From assembly GCA_020073185.1 (NCBI GenBank), contig JAIQFT010000015.1:1-64000 (forward strand): a stretch of 64,000 nt of DNA, read 5' to 3'. Positions 21,556 through 30,710 of this stretch are shown one piece after another; positions within the stretch are counted from its first letter, which is position 1; every line of letters begins with the position of its first letter. Both the position numbers and the translations under genes were made by a program. The DNA is from Terriglobia bacterium. GTDB lineage: Bacteria; Acidobacteriota; Terriglobia; Terriglobales; Acidobacteriaceae. The notes beneath the pieces were generated by a model. The model worked only from the letters and a program-made list of their open reading frames with translations. It had not been told where the DNA came from and searched no databases.

Positions 21556-22932
21556 CTACGGCGCGATGCCCAGCACCGGCATGGCTTCGCCGACCACATA
21601 AATCGAGCCGGTGATCACAACTACAGCGTTGGCAGGGGTGAGGCGGCGGGCGGCTTGGATGGCGGCGGCGACGGTGGCACCGGTTTCGATCTCGGCGCCG
21701 GTGCGGGCGGCGGCGTCGCGGATCTCCTGGGGCGCGGCGGAGCGTGGGTTCTCGGCGCGAGTGGCGATGACGCGGTGCGCGAGTGGAAAGAGGATTTCCG
21801 CCATTTCGGCGATTGCCTTGTCGCGCATGGCGCCGAAGACAAACAGCAGCGGGCGGTCTGGGTAGCGCTGCGACAGCGCAGAACGCAGGGCCCAGGCGCC
21901 GGCGGGATTATGCGCGACGTCGAGGACGAAATCGATCGAGCCCTGGGGCTCAATCTGGAAGCGTCCCGGCCAGCGGGTTTCGCGGATGCCGCGCTCGATG
22001 TCCTGCGGGGTGATGCGCAGGCCCGCGTCATTGAGTTCGACAGCGGCAGCAACGGCGAGCGCGAGGTTGCGGAGTTGGTGACGGCCGAAAAGTGGCGACG
22101 CCACGGTGATTTCCTGGCCCATGACGGTGAGAGGGTAGGAGGTTCTGGTTTCTCGTTTCTGGTCGCTGGAAACAACAGATTCCTCGCTCCGCTCGGAATG
22201 ACAATTCTCGATGGGTGAACCCGGCGACAGGGGCGGGACGTAGGGAACAGCGCTGACGCCGCGTGCGCCGCGGTCGAGGATGGTGTTGCCGATGACGTCG
22301 TTGGCTTCGGGATGCTGGGGCAGCGTGACCACAGTTCCGCCGGGACGAATGATGCCGGCTTTCTCACCCGCGATCTCGCGCACGGTGTTGCCGAGGAATT
22401 TCTGGTGGTCGAGCGAGATGTCGGTGATGACCGAGACCAGCGGGTCGACGACGTTGGTCGCGTCGAGGCGCCCGCCCATGCCGACCTCGAGCACGGCGAT
22501 GTCCACGCCGCTGCGGGCGAAGTGCAGGAACGCCATCGCGGTGAGGATTTCGAAAAAGCTGGGATGCCAGGGCAGCTTGCCGGAGTCGAGCAGGCGGGCG
22601 ACGGCGGCCTCGACGTCGTCGTGGGCGCGGGTGAAATCGGAGTCGGAAATCGGTTCGCCGTTGATGCGGATGCGCTCGTTGATGCGCACCAGGTGCGGCG
22701 AGGTGTAAAGGCCGGTGCGGTGGCCGGCGGCGCGCAGGATCGAGGCGAGCGTGGCGGCGGTGGAGCCTTTGCCGTTGGTGCCCGCGATCAGCACCGAACG
22801 GAATTGGCGCTCCGGCATGCCCAGCGGCTGCAGCAGCACGCGCATGTGCGCCAGGTCGAACTTGTGCGCCGGAGTACGCGCCAATTCGTGCCCCAGTTCG
22901 TAGAGTTGCGCGACTGCGGAATCGTAGGGCAA
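21556..22932 (-). CDS. folC: Folylpolyglutamate/dihydrofolate synthase
   Basis: An ATP-dependent Mur-ligase-family enzyme adding glutamate to folates, about 458 aa. ATP-binding SVLIAGTNGKGSTAA, then TSPHLVRINERIRI and LEVGMGGRLDATN, then DISLDHQKFLG and the C-terminal DVAHNPAGA are all present. TTG 22932 gives the standard start PYDSAVAQLYELG; the 22971 extension is encoded by repeat DNA. Residues about 240-265 (SPIENCHSERSEESVVSSDQ) are not part of the family and are translated repeat sequence, between the ATPase and glutamate-ligase halves. Confidence 0.92.
   Translation of the reverse strand: MPYDSAVAQLYELGHELARTPAHKFDLAHMRVLLQPLGMPERQFRSVLIAGTNGKGSTAATLASILRAAGHRTGLYTSPHLVRINERIRINGEPISDSDFTRAHDDVEAAVARLLDSGKLPWHPSFFEILTAMAFLHFARSGVDIAVLEVGMGGRLDATNVVDPLVSVITDISLDHQKFLGNTVREIAGEKAGIIRPGGTVVTLPQHPEANDVIGNTILDRGARGVSAVPYVPPLSPGSPIENCHSERSEESVVSSDQKRETRTSYPLTVMGQEITVASPLFGRHQLRNLALAVAAAVELNDAGLRITPQDIERGIRETRWPGRFQIEPQGSIDFVLDVAHNPAGAWALRSALSQRYPDRPLLFVFGAMRDKAIAEMAEILFPLAHRVIATRAENPRSAAPQEIRDAAARTGAEIETGATVAAAIQAARRLTPANAVVVITGSIYVVGEAMPVLGIAP
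22141..22203. repeat. In-frame repeat insertion in folC
   Basis: Bases 22178-22203 carry ATTCCTCGCTCCGCTCGGAATG, which translates on the minus strand as CHSERSEES, a well-known dispersed palindromic repeat product. Bases 22141-22170 (GGTTCTGGTTTCTCGTTTC then TGGTCGCTGG) match the GTTTCTGG word repeat found at 24514-24535. The pair replaces nothing and keeps the frame open. Confidence 0.7.
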
Positions 22933-22939
22933 AGCTTCT

Positions 22940-23006
22940 AGCTCTTGGCTCTTAGCTGCCGTTCGGTGCAAGGTCAGCAGTCAAGTCCAAGCTGACAGCT
23001 AAGAGC
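22940..23006. repeat. Word hairpin AGCTAAGAGC between accD and folC
   Basis: GCTCTTAGCTG (22948-22958) pairs with CAGCTAAGAGC (22996-23006), and more AGCTCTT/AAGAGCT words lie on both sides. It spans the accD-folC junction and forms the apparent upstream extension of folC. Confidence 0.65.
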
Positions 23007-23012
23007 TAATAG

Positions 23013-23870
<858 letters not shown>

Positions 23871-23882
23871 ATTAATCGCGAA

Positions 23883-23966
23883 ATTGCGGAATCGGGTAAT
23901 TGCGGAATTTCAGCGACTGACGGCTCCAGTCGATTACACAATTCGGCAGTCACGCAGTTCCGCAAT
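23883..23966. repeat. Word inverted repeat ATTGCGGAA
   Basis: ATTGCGGAA (23883-23891) faces TTCCGCAAT (23958-23966), with several GCGGAAT/AATTC words around. It occupies the cobO-accD spacer. Confidence 0.55.
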
Positions 23967-24503
23967 TCAGTACTCGATTCCCCGCTGCGCCTGCACGCCC
24001 TTTTCATAGGCGTGCTTCACCTGGCGCATCTCGGTGACGGTATCGGCCAAATCAACAATTGTGGGGTGCGCGTTGCGTCCCGTCAAGATGACGTGCACCA
24101 TTTCGGGGCGATTCTTCAGCGCGTCGGCGACCTTGGCCGGGTCGAGCATGCCGTAGCTGATGGCATAGTTGATCTCGTCGAGGATCACCAGGTCCCACTC
24201 GCCGGACAGGATGGCCCTCTCCGCCTCGGCCCAGGCTTGCTCGACCATGCGAATGTCCTCGGGATCGGTTTCGGCGCCGCCCACCTTAACGAAGCCGCGT
24301 CCCATCTGCTTCATGACGAAACGGTCGCCGAAGGCCTGCACCGCGTCCAGCTCGCCGTAATGCCACGAGCCTTTCAGGAATTGCAGCATCAGCACCTTCA
24401 TGCCCTGCCCGACGGCGCGCAGCGCCGTGCCCATGGCGGCGGTGGTCTTGCCCTTGCCCGGGCCGGTGTTGACGATGATGAGACCGCGGCGAACGTCTGG
24501 CAT
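23967..24503 (-). CDS. cobO: Cob(I)yrinic acid a,c-diamide adenosyltransferase
   Basis: 178 aa, CobO/BtuR family P-loop enzyme that adenosylates corrinoids using ATP. The P-loop TGPGKGKTTAAMG is near residues 13-25, with QFLKGSWHYGE, DLVILDEINYAISYG (Walker B) and LTGRNAHP following. No other cobalamin gene is nearby, so salvage or assimilation of corrinoids is as likely as de novo synthesis. ATG at 24503. Confidence 0.93.
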   Translation of the reverse strand: MPDVRRGLIIVNTGPGKGKTTAAMGTALRAVGQGMKVLMLQFLKGSWHYGELDAVQAFGDRFVMKQMGRGFVKVGGAETDPEDIRMVEQAWAEAERAILSGEWDLVILDEINYAISYGMLDPAKVADALKNRPEMVHVILTGRNAHPTIVDLADTVTEMRQVKHAYEKGVQAQRGIEY

Positions 24504-24513
24504 GCAGTTTCCA

Positions 24514-24582
24514 GTTTCTGGTTTCTAGTTTCTGGTCGTGAAGTGTGGTTTTCGAGCAAACCGGCCACTCGAAACCAGAAAC
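24514..24582. repeat. Word hairpin GTTTCTGGTTTC
   Basis: GTTTCTGGTTTC (24514-24525) and GAAACCAGAAAC (24571-24582) are perfect complements with a 45-nt loop. It lies in the 92-nt spacer between rlmH and cobO. Confidence 0.7.
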
Positions 24583-24595
24583 TTGAAACTGTCCT

Positions 24596-25039
24596 TCAGT
24601 GCCCCAGGTGGTACGGATGTCCCTTGAGGATTGTAAATCCTCGGTATAGCTGCTCCAGCAAAACCACGCGGGCGAGTTCGTGCGCGAGGGTCATTTTGCC
24701 GAGCGAAAGCTGGAATGAGGCGGCAGCGCGAGCGGCGTCGGAGAAGCCGTCCGGACCGCCCACGGCGAAGAGCAGCGACTGCGTGCCGCGGTCTTGCTGC
24801 TGTTGGAGATATTCGGCGAACTGCTCGGAAGAAAGCTGCTTGCCACGCGCGTCGAGCAGGACGAGGGTCTGCGCAGGGCGGACGCCGGATTTTTCGAGTT
24901 GCCTCAGTAGTGCGGCTTCATGCGGCAGCTCGATCGAATCGGTTGGGATGTAGCGCGAAAGGCGCTCGAGGTATTCGGCGGTGAGCGACTGGATGGCGGA
25001 CTCTTTGGTTTTGCCGATCCAGGCAATGCGCAGGCGCAT
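24596..25039 (-). CDS. rlmH: 23S rRNA pseudouridine-1915 N3-methyltransferase
   Basis: 147 aa SPOUT-class methyltransferase that modifies helix 69 of 23S rRNA. It has LDARGKQLSSEQFA, the SAM-binding knot FAVGGPDGFS, then LSLGKMTLAHELARVVLLEQLYR and the terminal GHPYHLGH, which is diagnostic of RlmH. Single-copy housekeeping gene. Confidence 0.95.
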   Translation of the reverse strand: MRLRIAWIGKTKESAIQSLTAEYLERLSRYIPTDSIELPHEAALLRQLEKSGVRPAQTLVLLDARGKQLSSEQFAEYLQQQQDRGTQSLLFAVGGPDGFSDAARAAASFQLSLGKMTLAHELARVVLLEQLYRGFTILKGHPYHLGH

Positions 25040-25119
25040 ACGCCATTTGTAATGGGTAATTGGTAATTTGCAAATTGATTCGGGCGGGCTGCGTCTGGTC
25101 AGGAATCGTAGTAGGTAGT

Positions 25120-25154
25120 CGGTAGTCCGTAGACTGGCCGACTGAGGACTACCG
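25120..25154. repeat. Word hairpin CGGTAGTCC
   Basis: CGGTAGTCC (25120-25128) pairs with GGACTACCG (25146-25154) around a 17-nt loop. GTAGGTAGTCGGTAG words precede it, and GGTAATT words lie at about 25055-25070. It fills the spacer between the methyltransferase and rlmH. Confidence 0.6.
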
Positions 25155-25177
25155 TGAGATGCAATTTACATCTTGAG

Positions 25178-26014
25178 TTATCGAACCCCGGCCGCGAGCA
25201 CAAAGTCCGCCGTCATGTTCACTTTCTCGCCGTCCCAGAAGCGGGAGAAAGCGGCGTGGACGTCGCGGGTGATCGGTTCCATCTGTTCGGGGCGGATTTG
25301 CTCCAGCACGGGACGAAACGGGATGGTCACCGCCTGGTAATACTGCCAGAGCTCGTCAATGGAGCCGTGCCACACCCACGGTACGGTGTGGAGTTCTTCG
25401 TTGACGTCGCGGAATCCGGCGGCGGTAAGCGCGGCGGCCAGCGTACCGCGCTCGCCGAACTTGAACACCTGCTTGGCGGCTGGAGGCAAGTCGCCGCCGA
25501 TGTGCCGCATGAGGATCATGCCGGTGGCTTGAAAATACGGCTGCTCCATCGGACCCCAGGCGAGGATGGCGACACGGCCGCCCGGCTTGAGCACGCGCCG
25601 TAGCTCGCTCAGGGCGCGCGGCAGGTCGGCGAAGAACATGACGCCGAGTCGCGAGGTCACAAGGTCGAAGTTCTCGTCGGGAAATCGCAGGCGATGCACG
25701 TCCTCGACTTCGAAGCTGATGTTGGTGAGGCCGCGGTCGCGGGCGCGCTGGGCGGCGATCTTCAGCGGCTCGGGCGACAGATCGGTGGCGATAACGTGGC
25801 CGTCCGGCGCAACCCGTCGCGCCACGAGCAGCGCCGGCGCGCCGGTGCCGCTGGCTACGTCGAGCACCTTCATGCCAGGTTGCGGCCGCGCGAAGTCAAC
25901 AATCGCTTGGGTGGCGCCGCGACCCATTGCCGCCGAGGGGCGCTCCCAGCGGTTGGCGGCGTTCATGCGCGCGTGAGTTGCCCAGTCGGAGGCCCTTGGA
26001 GGCTTGGTTGCCAT
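25178..26014 (-). CDS. Class I SAM-dependent methyltransferase
   Basis: 278 aa of the UbiE/COQ5-like Methyltransf_11/25 group. Motif I is VLDVASGTGAPAL near residue 50, followed by the acidic motif around IATDLSPEPL and post-I signatures LVTSRLGVMFFADL and LKPGGRVAILAWG. A small-molecule (quinone or lipid) substrate is likely, but the neighbours give no clue. Confidence 0.85.
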   Translation of the reverse strand: MATKPPRASDWATHARMNAANRWERPSAAMGRGATQAIVDFARPQPGMKVLDVASGTGAPALLVARRVAPDGHVIATDLSPEPLKIAAQRARDRGLTNISFEVEDVHRLRFPDENFDLVTSRLGVMFFADLPRALSELRRVLKPGGRVAILAWGPMEQPYFQATGMILMRHIGGDLPPAAKQVFKFGERGTLAAALTAAGFRDVNEELHTVPWVWHGSIDELWQYYQAVTIPFRPVLEQIRPEQMEPITRDVHAAFSRFWDGEKVNMTADFVLAAGVR

Positions 26015-26418
26015 CAGGAAAAAATACCAGAAGAAGTGCTGCTCGTGGGGTATTCAATGCTAGCGCCGAATTGGGAACGCACGCGCAGCGGTGATGGCCG
26101 TCACCGCCGGGGAGCCCGCGCCGGGTAAAGACTTTCGATAGCGCGAGCGGTGAAAAAATACTGCCTTGCCTGAGCACAGCAACAGCGAAAACACACTGTT
26201 GCGTTGGCCGCGCTCCGCGGCCCCGTAAACCTTCACCCTAACCGGTTTCGCCTCACAAGGGGGAGGTATGGTGCTCCAGGATTCGAACCGTCTAAACCTA
26301 CGATCCACGTTCATCTATCGCGGATGCGCCGCCCCTTGTATCTGCGTTTGCGCGGGCAAACGCTCCGGTGTGCGCCGTGAGGGTGCGCGCGATCGCAGGT
26401 CACATCGAGGAGGATGGT
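26015..26418. other. Non-coding spacer, 404 bp
   Basis: No convincing gene on either strand. The minus strand at 26269-26290 reads GGTTCGAATCCTGGAGCACC, which resembles the 3' end of a tRNA, but no cloverleaf can be completed around it. The AGGAGGATGGT of the downstream zinc-ribbon gene lies at the end. Confidence 0.5.
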
Positions 26419-26586
26419 ATGGCTGATCTGTACACCTGCAGTTGCGGCAATCAAGTCTGGCAGATTTTCGATACGGTGGTGCGCTGCACCGCTTGCAACC
26501 AGGAATTTCTGACGCAGCACACGGCCGTGGCGGAGTTCAATCACCGGGTGACGCAGGAGTTGGACGAGGAACTGGAAGAGGTGTAA
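26419..26586 (+). CDS. Zinc-ribbon peptide, 55 aa
   Basis: ATG 26419 is preceded by GAGGAGGATGGT. The product has the pattern CSC-x16-CTAC (Cys 7, 9, 26 and 29), likely a single metal-binding ribbon, then an acidic tail (DEELEEV). Such peptides often join larger enzymes or act in redox stress. It precedes the universal stress gene by 155 nt on the same strand. Confidence 0.7.
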   Translation: MADLYTCSCGNQVWQIFDTVVRCTACNQEFLTQHTAVAEFNHRVTQELDEELEEV

Positions 26587-26741
26587 GGGCGTCGCCTCTG
26601 CCCTAGATCACGTGAGCGTCCTTCCACATCTCCAGGCATGAGTATGGTGCTCGTGCCCGGAGGCAGATTCGAGGCGGGAGGACCGGGCGCCGACGCGCCG
26701 GTTGGCGGTCGGCGTCCCGCTCCCGCTTCGGAAGGAGGAAT

Positions 26742-27653
26742 ATGACAGCGGTCACTGCTCCAACCCGCATAGCAATCAAGAACATCGTGGTGGCCACCGA
26801 CTTCTCCGCCTGCGCGGATTCGGCGGTGGCATATGCCTCGGGCCTGGCGCGCCGCTACGGCAGCATGCTGTACATGGTAAATGTGCTGCCGCACGCTCCC
26901 TTCGTGGAGTCCTCCGACGCAGACCCGGAGAAGGTGAAACGTATCGCGGAAAGAAAGATGACCGACATGGCTGGCTCCCAAGCTTTCCAGGGTGTGACGC
27001 ATACGGAGTTGATCCGGGAGGGCGAGGTCGCCGGCGTGCTGTCGGAACTGGTAAGACAACATCAAATTGACCTGATCGTGCTGGGGACGGAAGGCCGAAC
27101 CGGACTGCGGAAGTTTTTGCTGGGCTCCGTAGCGGAGGAGGTTTACCGCACCGCGGAATGCCCGGTGCTGACGGTGGGCCCGCACGCGTCGCGGGGCCTC
27201 AACGGCGGCATGCTGCAGCACATCCTGTTCGCCACTGACTTTGGCCCGGAATCGGAGCACGGGCTACCGTACGCCATTGCGTTGGCGGAGGAGCACCGGG
27301 CGCGGCTGACGATGTTGCACGTCGCCTCCGTCCCCGGAGTCGCCTTTGCCCAGGCCGAAACTGGCGCCCTGCCGGTGATCCCTCCGTATGAGGCGGTGGC
27401 GAGTGGCGAGAAGCAATTGCACGAGCTGATCGCCAAAGGGCCGCCGTTGTGGCGCGAGCCGGAATACCTGGTGCAATTCGGTCCACCGGCGGAAACGATC
27501 GTGCGCATCGCCGGCAAGGACGTAGATCTGATCGTATTGGGGGTGAAGCGGCCGGCGGCGCTGACCAAACACCTGGGCAGCGGAGTGGCATACAAAGTCG
27601 TATGCGAGGCGCCGTGCCCGGTGCTGTCGGTGGGCGCGCCGTACCACCGCTAG
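26742..27653 (+). CDS. Tandem-domain universal stress protein
   Basis: 303 aa with two UspA domains, about residues 11-147 and 157-300. The first keeps the ATP-binding pattern (GTEGRTGLRKFLLGS after LIVLG). The second has LIVLGVKRPAALTKHLGSG, a weaker match, so perhaps only one site binds nucleotide. Tandem Usp proteins are usually induced by energy or redox stress. GGAAGGAGGAATATG is a strong start. A hairpin terminator-like structure follows at 27667-27699. Confidence 0.92.
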   Translation: MTAVTAPTRIAIKNIVVATDFSACADSAVAYASGLARRYGSMLYMVNVLPHAPFVESSDADPEKVKRIAERKMTDMAGSQAFQGVTHTELIREGEVAGVLSELVRQHQIDLIVLGTEGRTGLRKFLLGSVAEEVYRTAECPVLTVGPHASRGLNGGMLQHILFATDFGPESEHGLPYAIALAEEHRARLTMLHVASVPGVAFAQAETGALPVIPPYEAVASGEKQLHELIAKGPPLWREPEYLVQFGPPAETIVRIAGKDVDLIVLGVKRPAALTKHLGSGVAYKVVCEAPCPVLSVGAPYHR

Positions 27654-27666
27654 GCAGCGTTGCGAG

Positions 27667-27699
27667 AGGCAAGGCGAACGCCAGAATGTCGCCTTGCCT
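27667..27699 (+). terminator. Hairpin after the universal stress gene
   Basis: A perfect 11-bp stem AGGCAAGGCGA / TCGCCTTGCCT with an 11-nt loop, 14 nt past the stop. There is no T-run, so it may stabilise the 3' end rather than terminate alone. Confidence 0.5.
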
Positions 27700-27855
27700 C
27701 CACAGTGCGGACAAGGGGAACGCAAGAGGGAGTTTCTGTCTTGCCAGCGCAGTCGCCGCGAAACTGCGCTGGCGAGCCGGTGGTTGTTGTGATAAGGTGT
27801 TAGGTTTTAACTACCACAGGTGACCGGCTCGTCCGACCGTGCCGGGGAGGTAGTT

Positions 27856-28572
27856 ATGCCCTCTCCCTACGGTCTGAAGCTCGTCGAAAGCTGCGTCACG
27901 TGCAAGTTGAGGAACCACACTTTCTTCTGCTCCCTGCCGCGTTCCTCGCTCGTCCATCTGGATACCCTCAGCTTGGCTAATCTGCTGCCCAAGGGGAGCA
28001 TCCTGTTTGTCGCCGGACAGAAGCCCGGGGGCGTCCACATCTTGTGCGCGGGTAAGGTCAAGGTGTGCACACAGCGAGGCAACGGGAAGCTGGCGATGGT
28101 GAAGATCGCGGGCCCCGGCGAGGTGCTGGGGCTGCACGCCTGCATCGGCGGGACAGTGCATGAATTCACGGCGGAAACGGTGGAACCGTCGCACATCGTG
28201 TTCGTCAGGGGCGATGATTTCAAGCAATTCCTGAGCCAAAACGAAGTCGCGTGCTGGAAGGCGGCGCAGATTCTGAGCCGCGATTGCCACGAGGCGTACG
28301 AGATCATCCGCTCGGGTGGCGGGGCTCGTTCGGGCAGCGCCAAGCTGGCGCGGCTGCTGCTGGACATCGCGGTCATCGGAAAGCCGCATGGGGACGAGAT
28401 TGAAGTGGTCCTGCCGCTGACGCACAAGGAAATGGCGCAGGCGATCGGGATGTCGCGGGAAACGGTATGGCGAAAGCTGGTGGAGTTCCGCCACCGCGGA
28501 ATCGCAATCCTGAAAGGCTCCGTGCTGCTGATCCACAACAAAGCGGAGTTGCAACGCTTGGCCGGCCGGTAA
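27856..28572 (+). CDS. Crp/FNR-family transcription regulator with N-terminal Cys cluster
   Basis: 238 aa. Residues about 40-150 form a cNMP-binding-type beta-roll. A C-terminal HTH has LTHKEMAQAIGMSRETVWRKLVEF, where the S-R-E-T-V-x-R recognition helix is CRP/FNR-like. The N-terminus carries ESCVTCKLRNHTFFCSL (Cys 13, 16 and 25), resembling the FNR iron-sulfur ligands, so oxygen or redox sensing is plausible. ATG 27856 follows GGGGAGGTAGTT. The gene stands beside stress, transport and respiratory genes; its targets are unknown. Confidence 0.85.
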   Translation: MPSPYGLKLVESCVTCKLRNHTFFCSLPRSSLVHLDTLSLANLLPKGSILFVAGQKPGGVHILCAGKVKVCTQRGNGKLAMVKIAGPGEVLGLHACIGGTVHEFTAETVEPSHIVFVRGDDFKQFLSQNEVACWKAAQILSRDCHEAYEIIRSGGGARSGSAKLARLLLDIAVIGKPHGDEIEVVLPLTHKEMAQAIGMSRETVWRKLVEFRHRGIAILKGSVLLIHNKAELQRLAGR

Positions 28573-29314
28573 CTTGGCCATTGGACCGGCGCGCGGCCCC
28601 GTGGACGGAGATCACTCATGGGTGTGACGTACGTCACTGACGAGTGCTTCATCTTAATAGACTATGCCACCCCATCTTGAGCTGGCATGGGCGGAACGGT
28701 GGCGGATGCAATCGACTCTGCAGCCGCCGACAGCCTGCGTATGCCGGGAATTCTCGAGATTCGAGCACTCAACGCAGACGGATGTAATTGACTCTGCACC
28801 CGCCCGGTTCCGGAGTGCCGAAGAGGAGCCCAGTTCCCCGATTCAAGCCCGGTGAAGTCGAGGTCGCCAGACTGAATGCCCGAGAATGCCATCAGCGGCA
28901 GCCTCGGGGACATGCAGACAAGGGGATTTCAGGCGGTATGAGGGAGTTCATGGCGGTGTTGTCGGACTGTAATCCGGAGAGCGCAGTGATTCGCGAGGCG
29001 CGGTCGGAAGCGCCGCTCGTGAACGACGCGCGGCCCGGAATGCACCCGACATGGTCCGCAGTTGAGCCCCTGGTCTTGACCGCCGCAGACGAGGACTTCC
29101 AGGGCGCGCTGCACATCTACCCAAGCTCGATCAGGTAAGCGACTCCCCGCCCGTGCAAGCGGCCGCCGAGTTCATGACCCCAATCGAGCGAACGTTCGAT
29201 AGAAGCAAGCCGCCGGCGGCAGGCCGGGGGTAGCAGTCCCGGATCGGGGCAATGAACCCGATGTGGTTAGGCCCAGGCTCGTGACCCTTAGCAATTCACG
29301 AAGGAGATTCAGCT
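28573..29314. other. Non-coding spacer, 742 bp
   Basis: No supported gene. Frames at 28664 and 28788-29138 lack ribosome sites and protein-like composition. It contains the CRP-like palindrome at 28623-28638 and a 26-nt imperfect direct repeat (CGGATGCAATCGACTCTGCA at 28704 and CGGATGTAATTGACTCTGCA at 28779). A CGAACGTTCG palindrome lies near 29187. It may be the remains of lost genes or a long regulatory region for the MFS gene. Confidence 0.5.
28623..28638. promoter_or_regulatory. CRP-type palindromic operator candidate
   Basis: TGTGACGTACGTCACT fits TGTGA-N6-TCACA at nine of ten defined positions and contains a perfect 14-bp palindrome (28624-28637). It lies 51 bp after the Crp/FNR gene stop and 677 bp ahead of the MFS gene. 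Confidence 0.55.
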
Positions 29315-30622
29315 ATGGCAACCGCAGCAATGCAGCAGGACGCTCAAATCAGCCGTTGGTGGCGAGTGGTGGGCGGACTTTCCATGAACCTCGCACTCGG
29401 CTCGCTCTACGCTTGGAGCCTGTTTGTCCCACAGTTTCAGAAAGATGCAGAATTCAAAGGCTATGCGCCGACCGCTTACGCGCTTACCTTCACCATCGCG
29501 GTGGTGGTCTTCGCCCTGACCTTCGTGGTCGCCGGACGCATTCAGGACAAGAAAGGACCGTTCATCTGTTCCGCCTTGGGCGGCATTCTGGTGAGCGTTG
29601 GCTTCTTCGCGTCCGCCTATGCCCACAGCCTAACCGCCCTGTACGTTTCGTTCGGCGTCATCGGCGGGCTGGGCAACGGTTTTGGCTACGCGACACCCAT
29701 CCCGGTTATGGCCAAGTGGTTTCCCGATAGGCGCGGTTTGGCCGTCGGTCTTGCCGTGGCCGGCTACGGCGGCGGCTCGGCCATCTTCGGGAAATTGGCG
29801 CTTAACTATCTCGTCCCCGCCTATGGCTGGCGGTCGACCTTCCAGATCTTGGGAGTGATCTTCTTCGTCATGACCATGGTTGGGGCATTCTTGCTGAAGA
29901 ATCCGCCCGTCGGCTACCGACCCGAAGGCTGGACGCCCGCGCCGGCGACGGCGAAGGCGGCGGCCACGACGCATGAGTTCACGCCGGCCGAGACCCTGCG
30001 CACCCCGACCTTCTACTTCATGTGGTTGGCGTATGCGTTGGGCTGCGCCGCCGGCCTGATGGTGATCAGCCAGTTGGTGCCGTTCTTTGTTTCCAGCCTG
30101 AAGGGCACCGGCATGGATGCCAAGGTGGTGGCGGGGTTGGCGGGTACGGCCTTCATCGTGGGCGCCGTCGGCAACGCCGCCGGACGTATTCTGTCCGGCT
30201 GGATGTCGGATGCCCTCGGCCGCGTCAACGTGCTACGGCTGATGATCGCGATATCCATGATCGCCATGCCGATTCTGTACCTGGTGGGCGGCAGCGTGGC
30301 CCTGCTGTTCGTGTCGATCTTCGTCATTTATTGGTGCTACGGGACGCAATTGTCGGTCAACGGCTCTGCCGCTTCCGACTTCTGGGGCACCAAGAACGCG
30401 GGGATCAATTACGGCATGTTGTTCACGGCGTGGGGCGTGGCTGGCATCCTTGGACCCATGATCGGGGCCAAGCTGCTGGCTGCGACCAAGAGCTTCAAGG
30501 CTCCGTTCTATGCTGCTGCGGGTATGGCGGCTGTGGCCCTGGTTTGCGAGCTGCTGGCGAAGCGTCCTGCAGTTCCGGCCGAGTCCGAACTCAAGGCGGC
30601 GGCGGCGCCGGCTCGAGGCTGA
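29315..30622 (+). CDS. OFA-family MFS transporter
   Basis: 435 aa with 12 hydrophobic segments, resembling the oxalate/formate antiporter (OFA) family of the major facilitator superfamily. Typical features are the N-terminal GSLYAWSLFVPQFQ, the segment GGLGNGFGYATPIPVMAKWFPDRRG and the central hydrophilic loop. GNAAGRILSGWMSDALGR is the repeat of the loop 2-3 motif in the second half. AAGGAG precedes the ATG. Other OFA members move lactate, pyruvate or other small acids, so oxalate is only one option. A hairpin at 30661-30691 closes the unit. Confidence 0.88.
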   Translation: MATAAMQQDAQISRWWRVVGGLSMNLALGSLYAWSLFVPQFQKDAEFKGYAPTAYALTFTIAVVVFALTFVVAGRIQDKKGPFICSALGGILVSVGFFASAYAHSLTALYVSFGVIGGLGNGFGYATPIPVMAKWFPDRRGLAVGLAVAGYGGGSAIFGKLALNYLVPAYGWRSTFQILGVIFFVMTMVGAFLLKNPPVGYRPEGWTPAPATAKAAATTHEFTPAETLRTPTFYFMWLAYALGCAAGLMVISQLVPFFVSSLKGTGMDAKVVAGLAGTAFIVGAVGNAAGRILSGWMSDALGRVNVLRLMIAISMIAMPILYLVGGSVALLFVSIFVIYWCYGTQLSVNGSAASDFWGTKNAGINYGMLFTAWGVAGILGPMIGAKLLAATKSFKAPFYAAAGMAAVALVCELLAKRPAVPAESELKAAAAPARG

Positions 30623-30660
30623 GCGGACGCGCTGGGCTGCTGAGTGGTCATGAACCTGGA

Positions 30661-30691
30661 GGGCTAGTGCGCCCACTGGACGCACTAGCCC
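30661..30691 (+). terminator. Hairpin after the MFS gene
   Basis: GGGCTAGTGCG (30661-30671) and CGCACTAGCCC (30681-30691) form a perfect 11-bp stem with a 9-nt loop. No T-run follows. Confidence 0.55.
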
Positions 30692-30710
30692 CGAGTCTGG
30701 AGACTGTATC

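Noticed and set aside
26269-26345. tRNA-like 3' end on the minus strand (GGTTCGAATCC followed by GGAGCACC)
   Set aside because: The T-arm bases do not pair around the loop and no D-arm, anticodon arm or matching 5' acceptor strand can be folded upstream, so it is at most a tRNA fragment.
28788-29138. 116-aa open frame in the spacer before the MFS gene
   Set aside because: No ribosome site, odd composition and it overlaps a direct repeat; no sign of a protein family.
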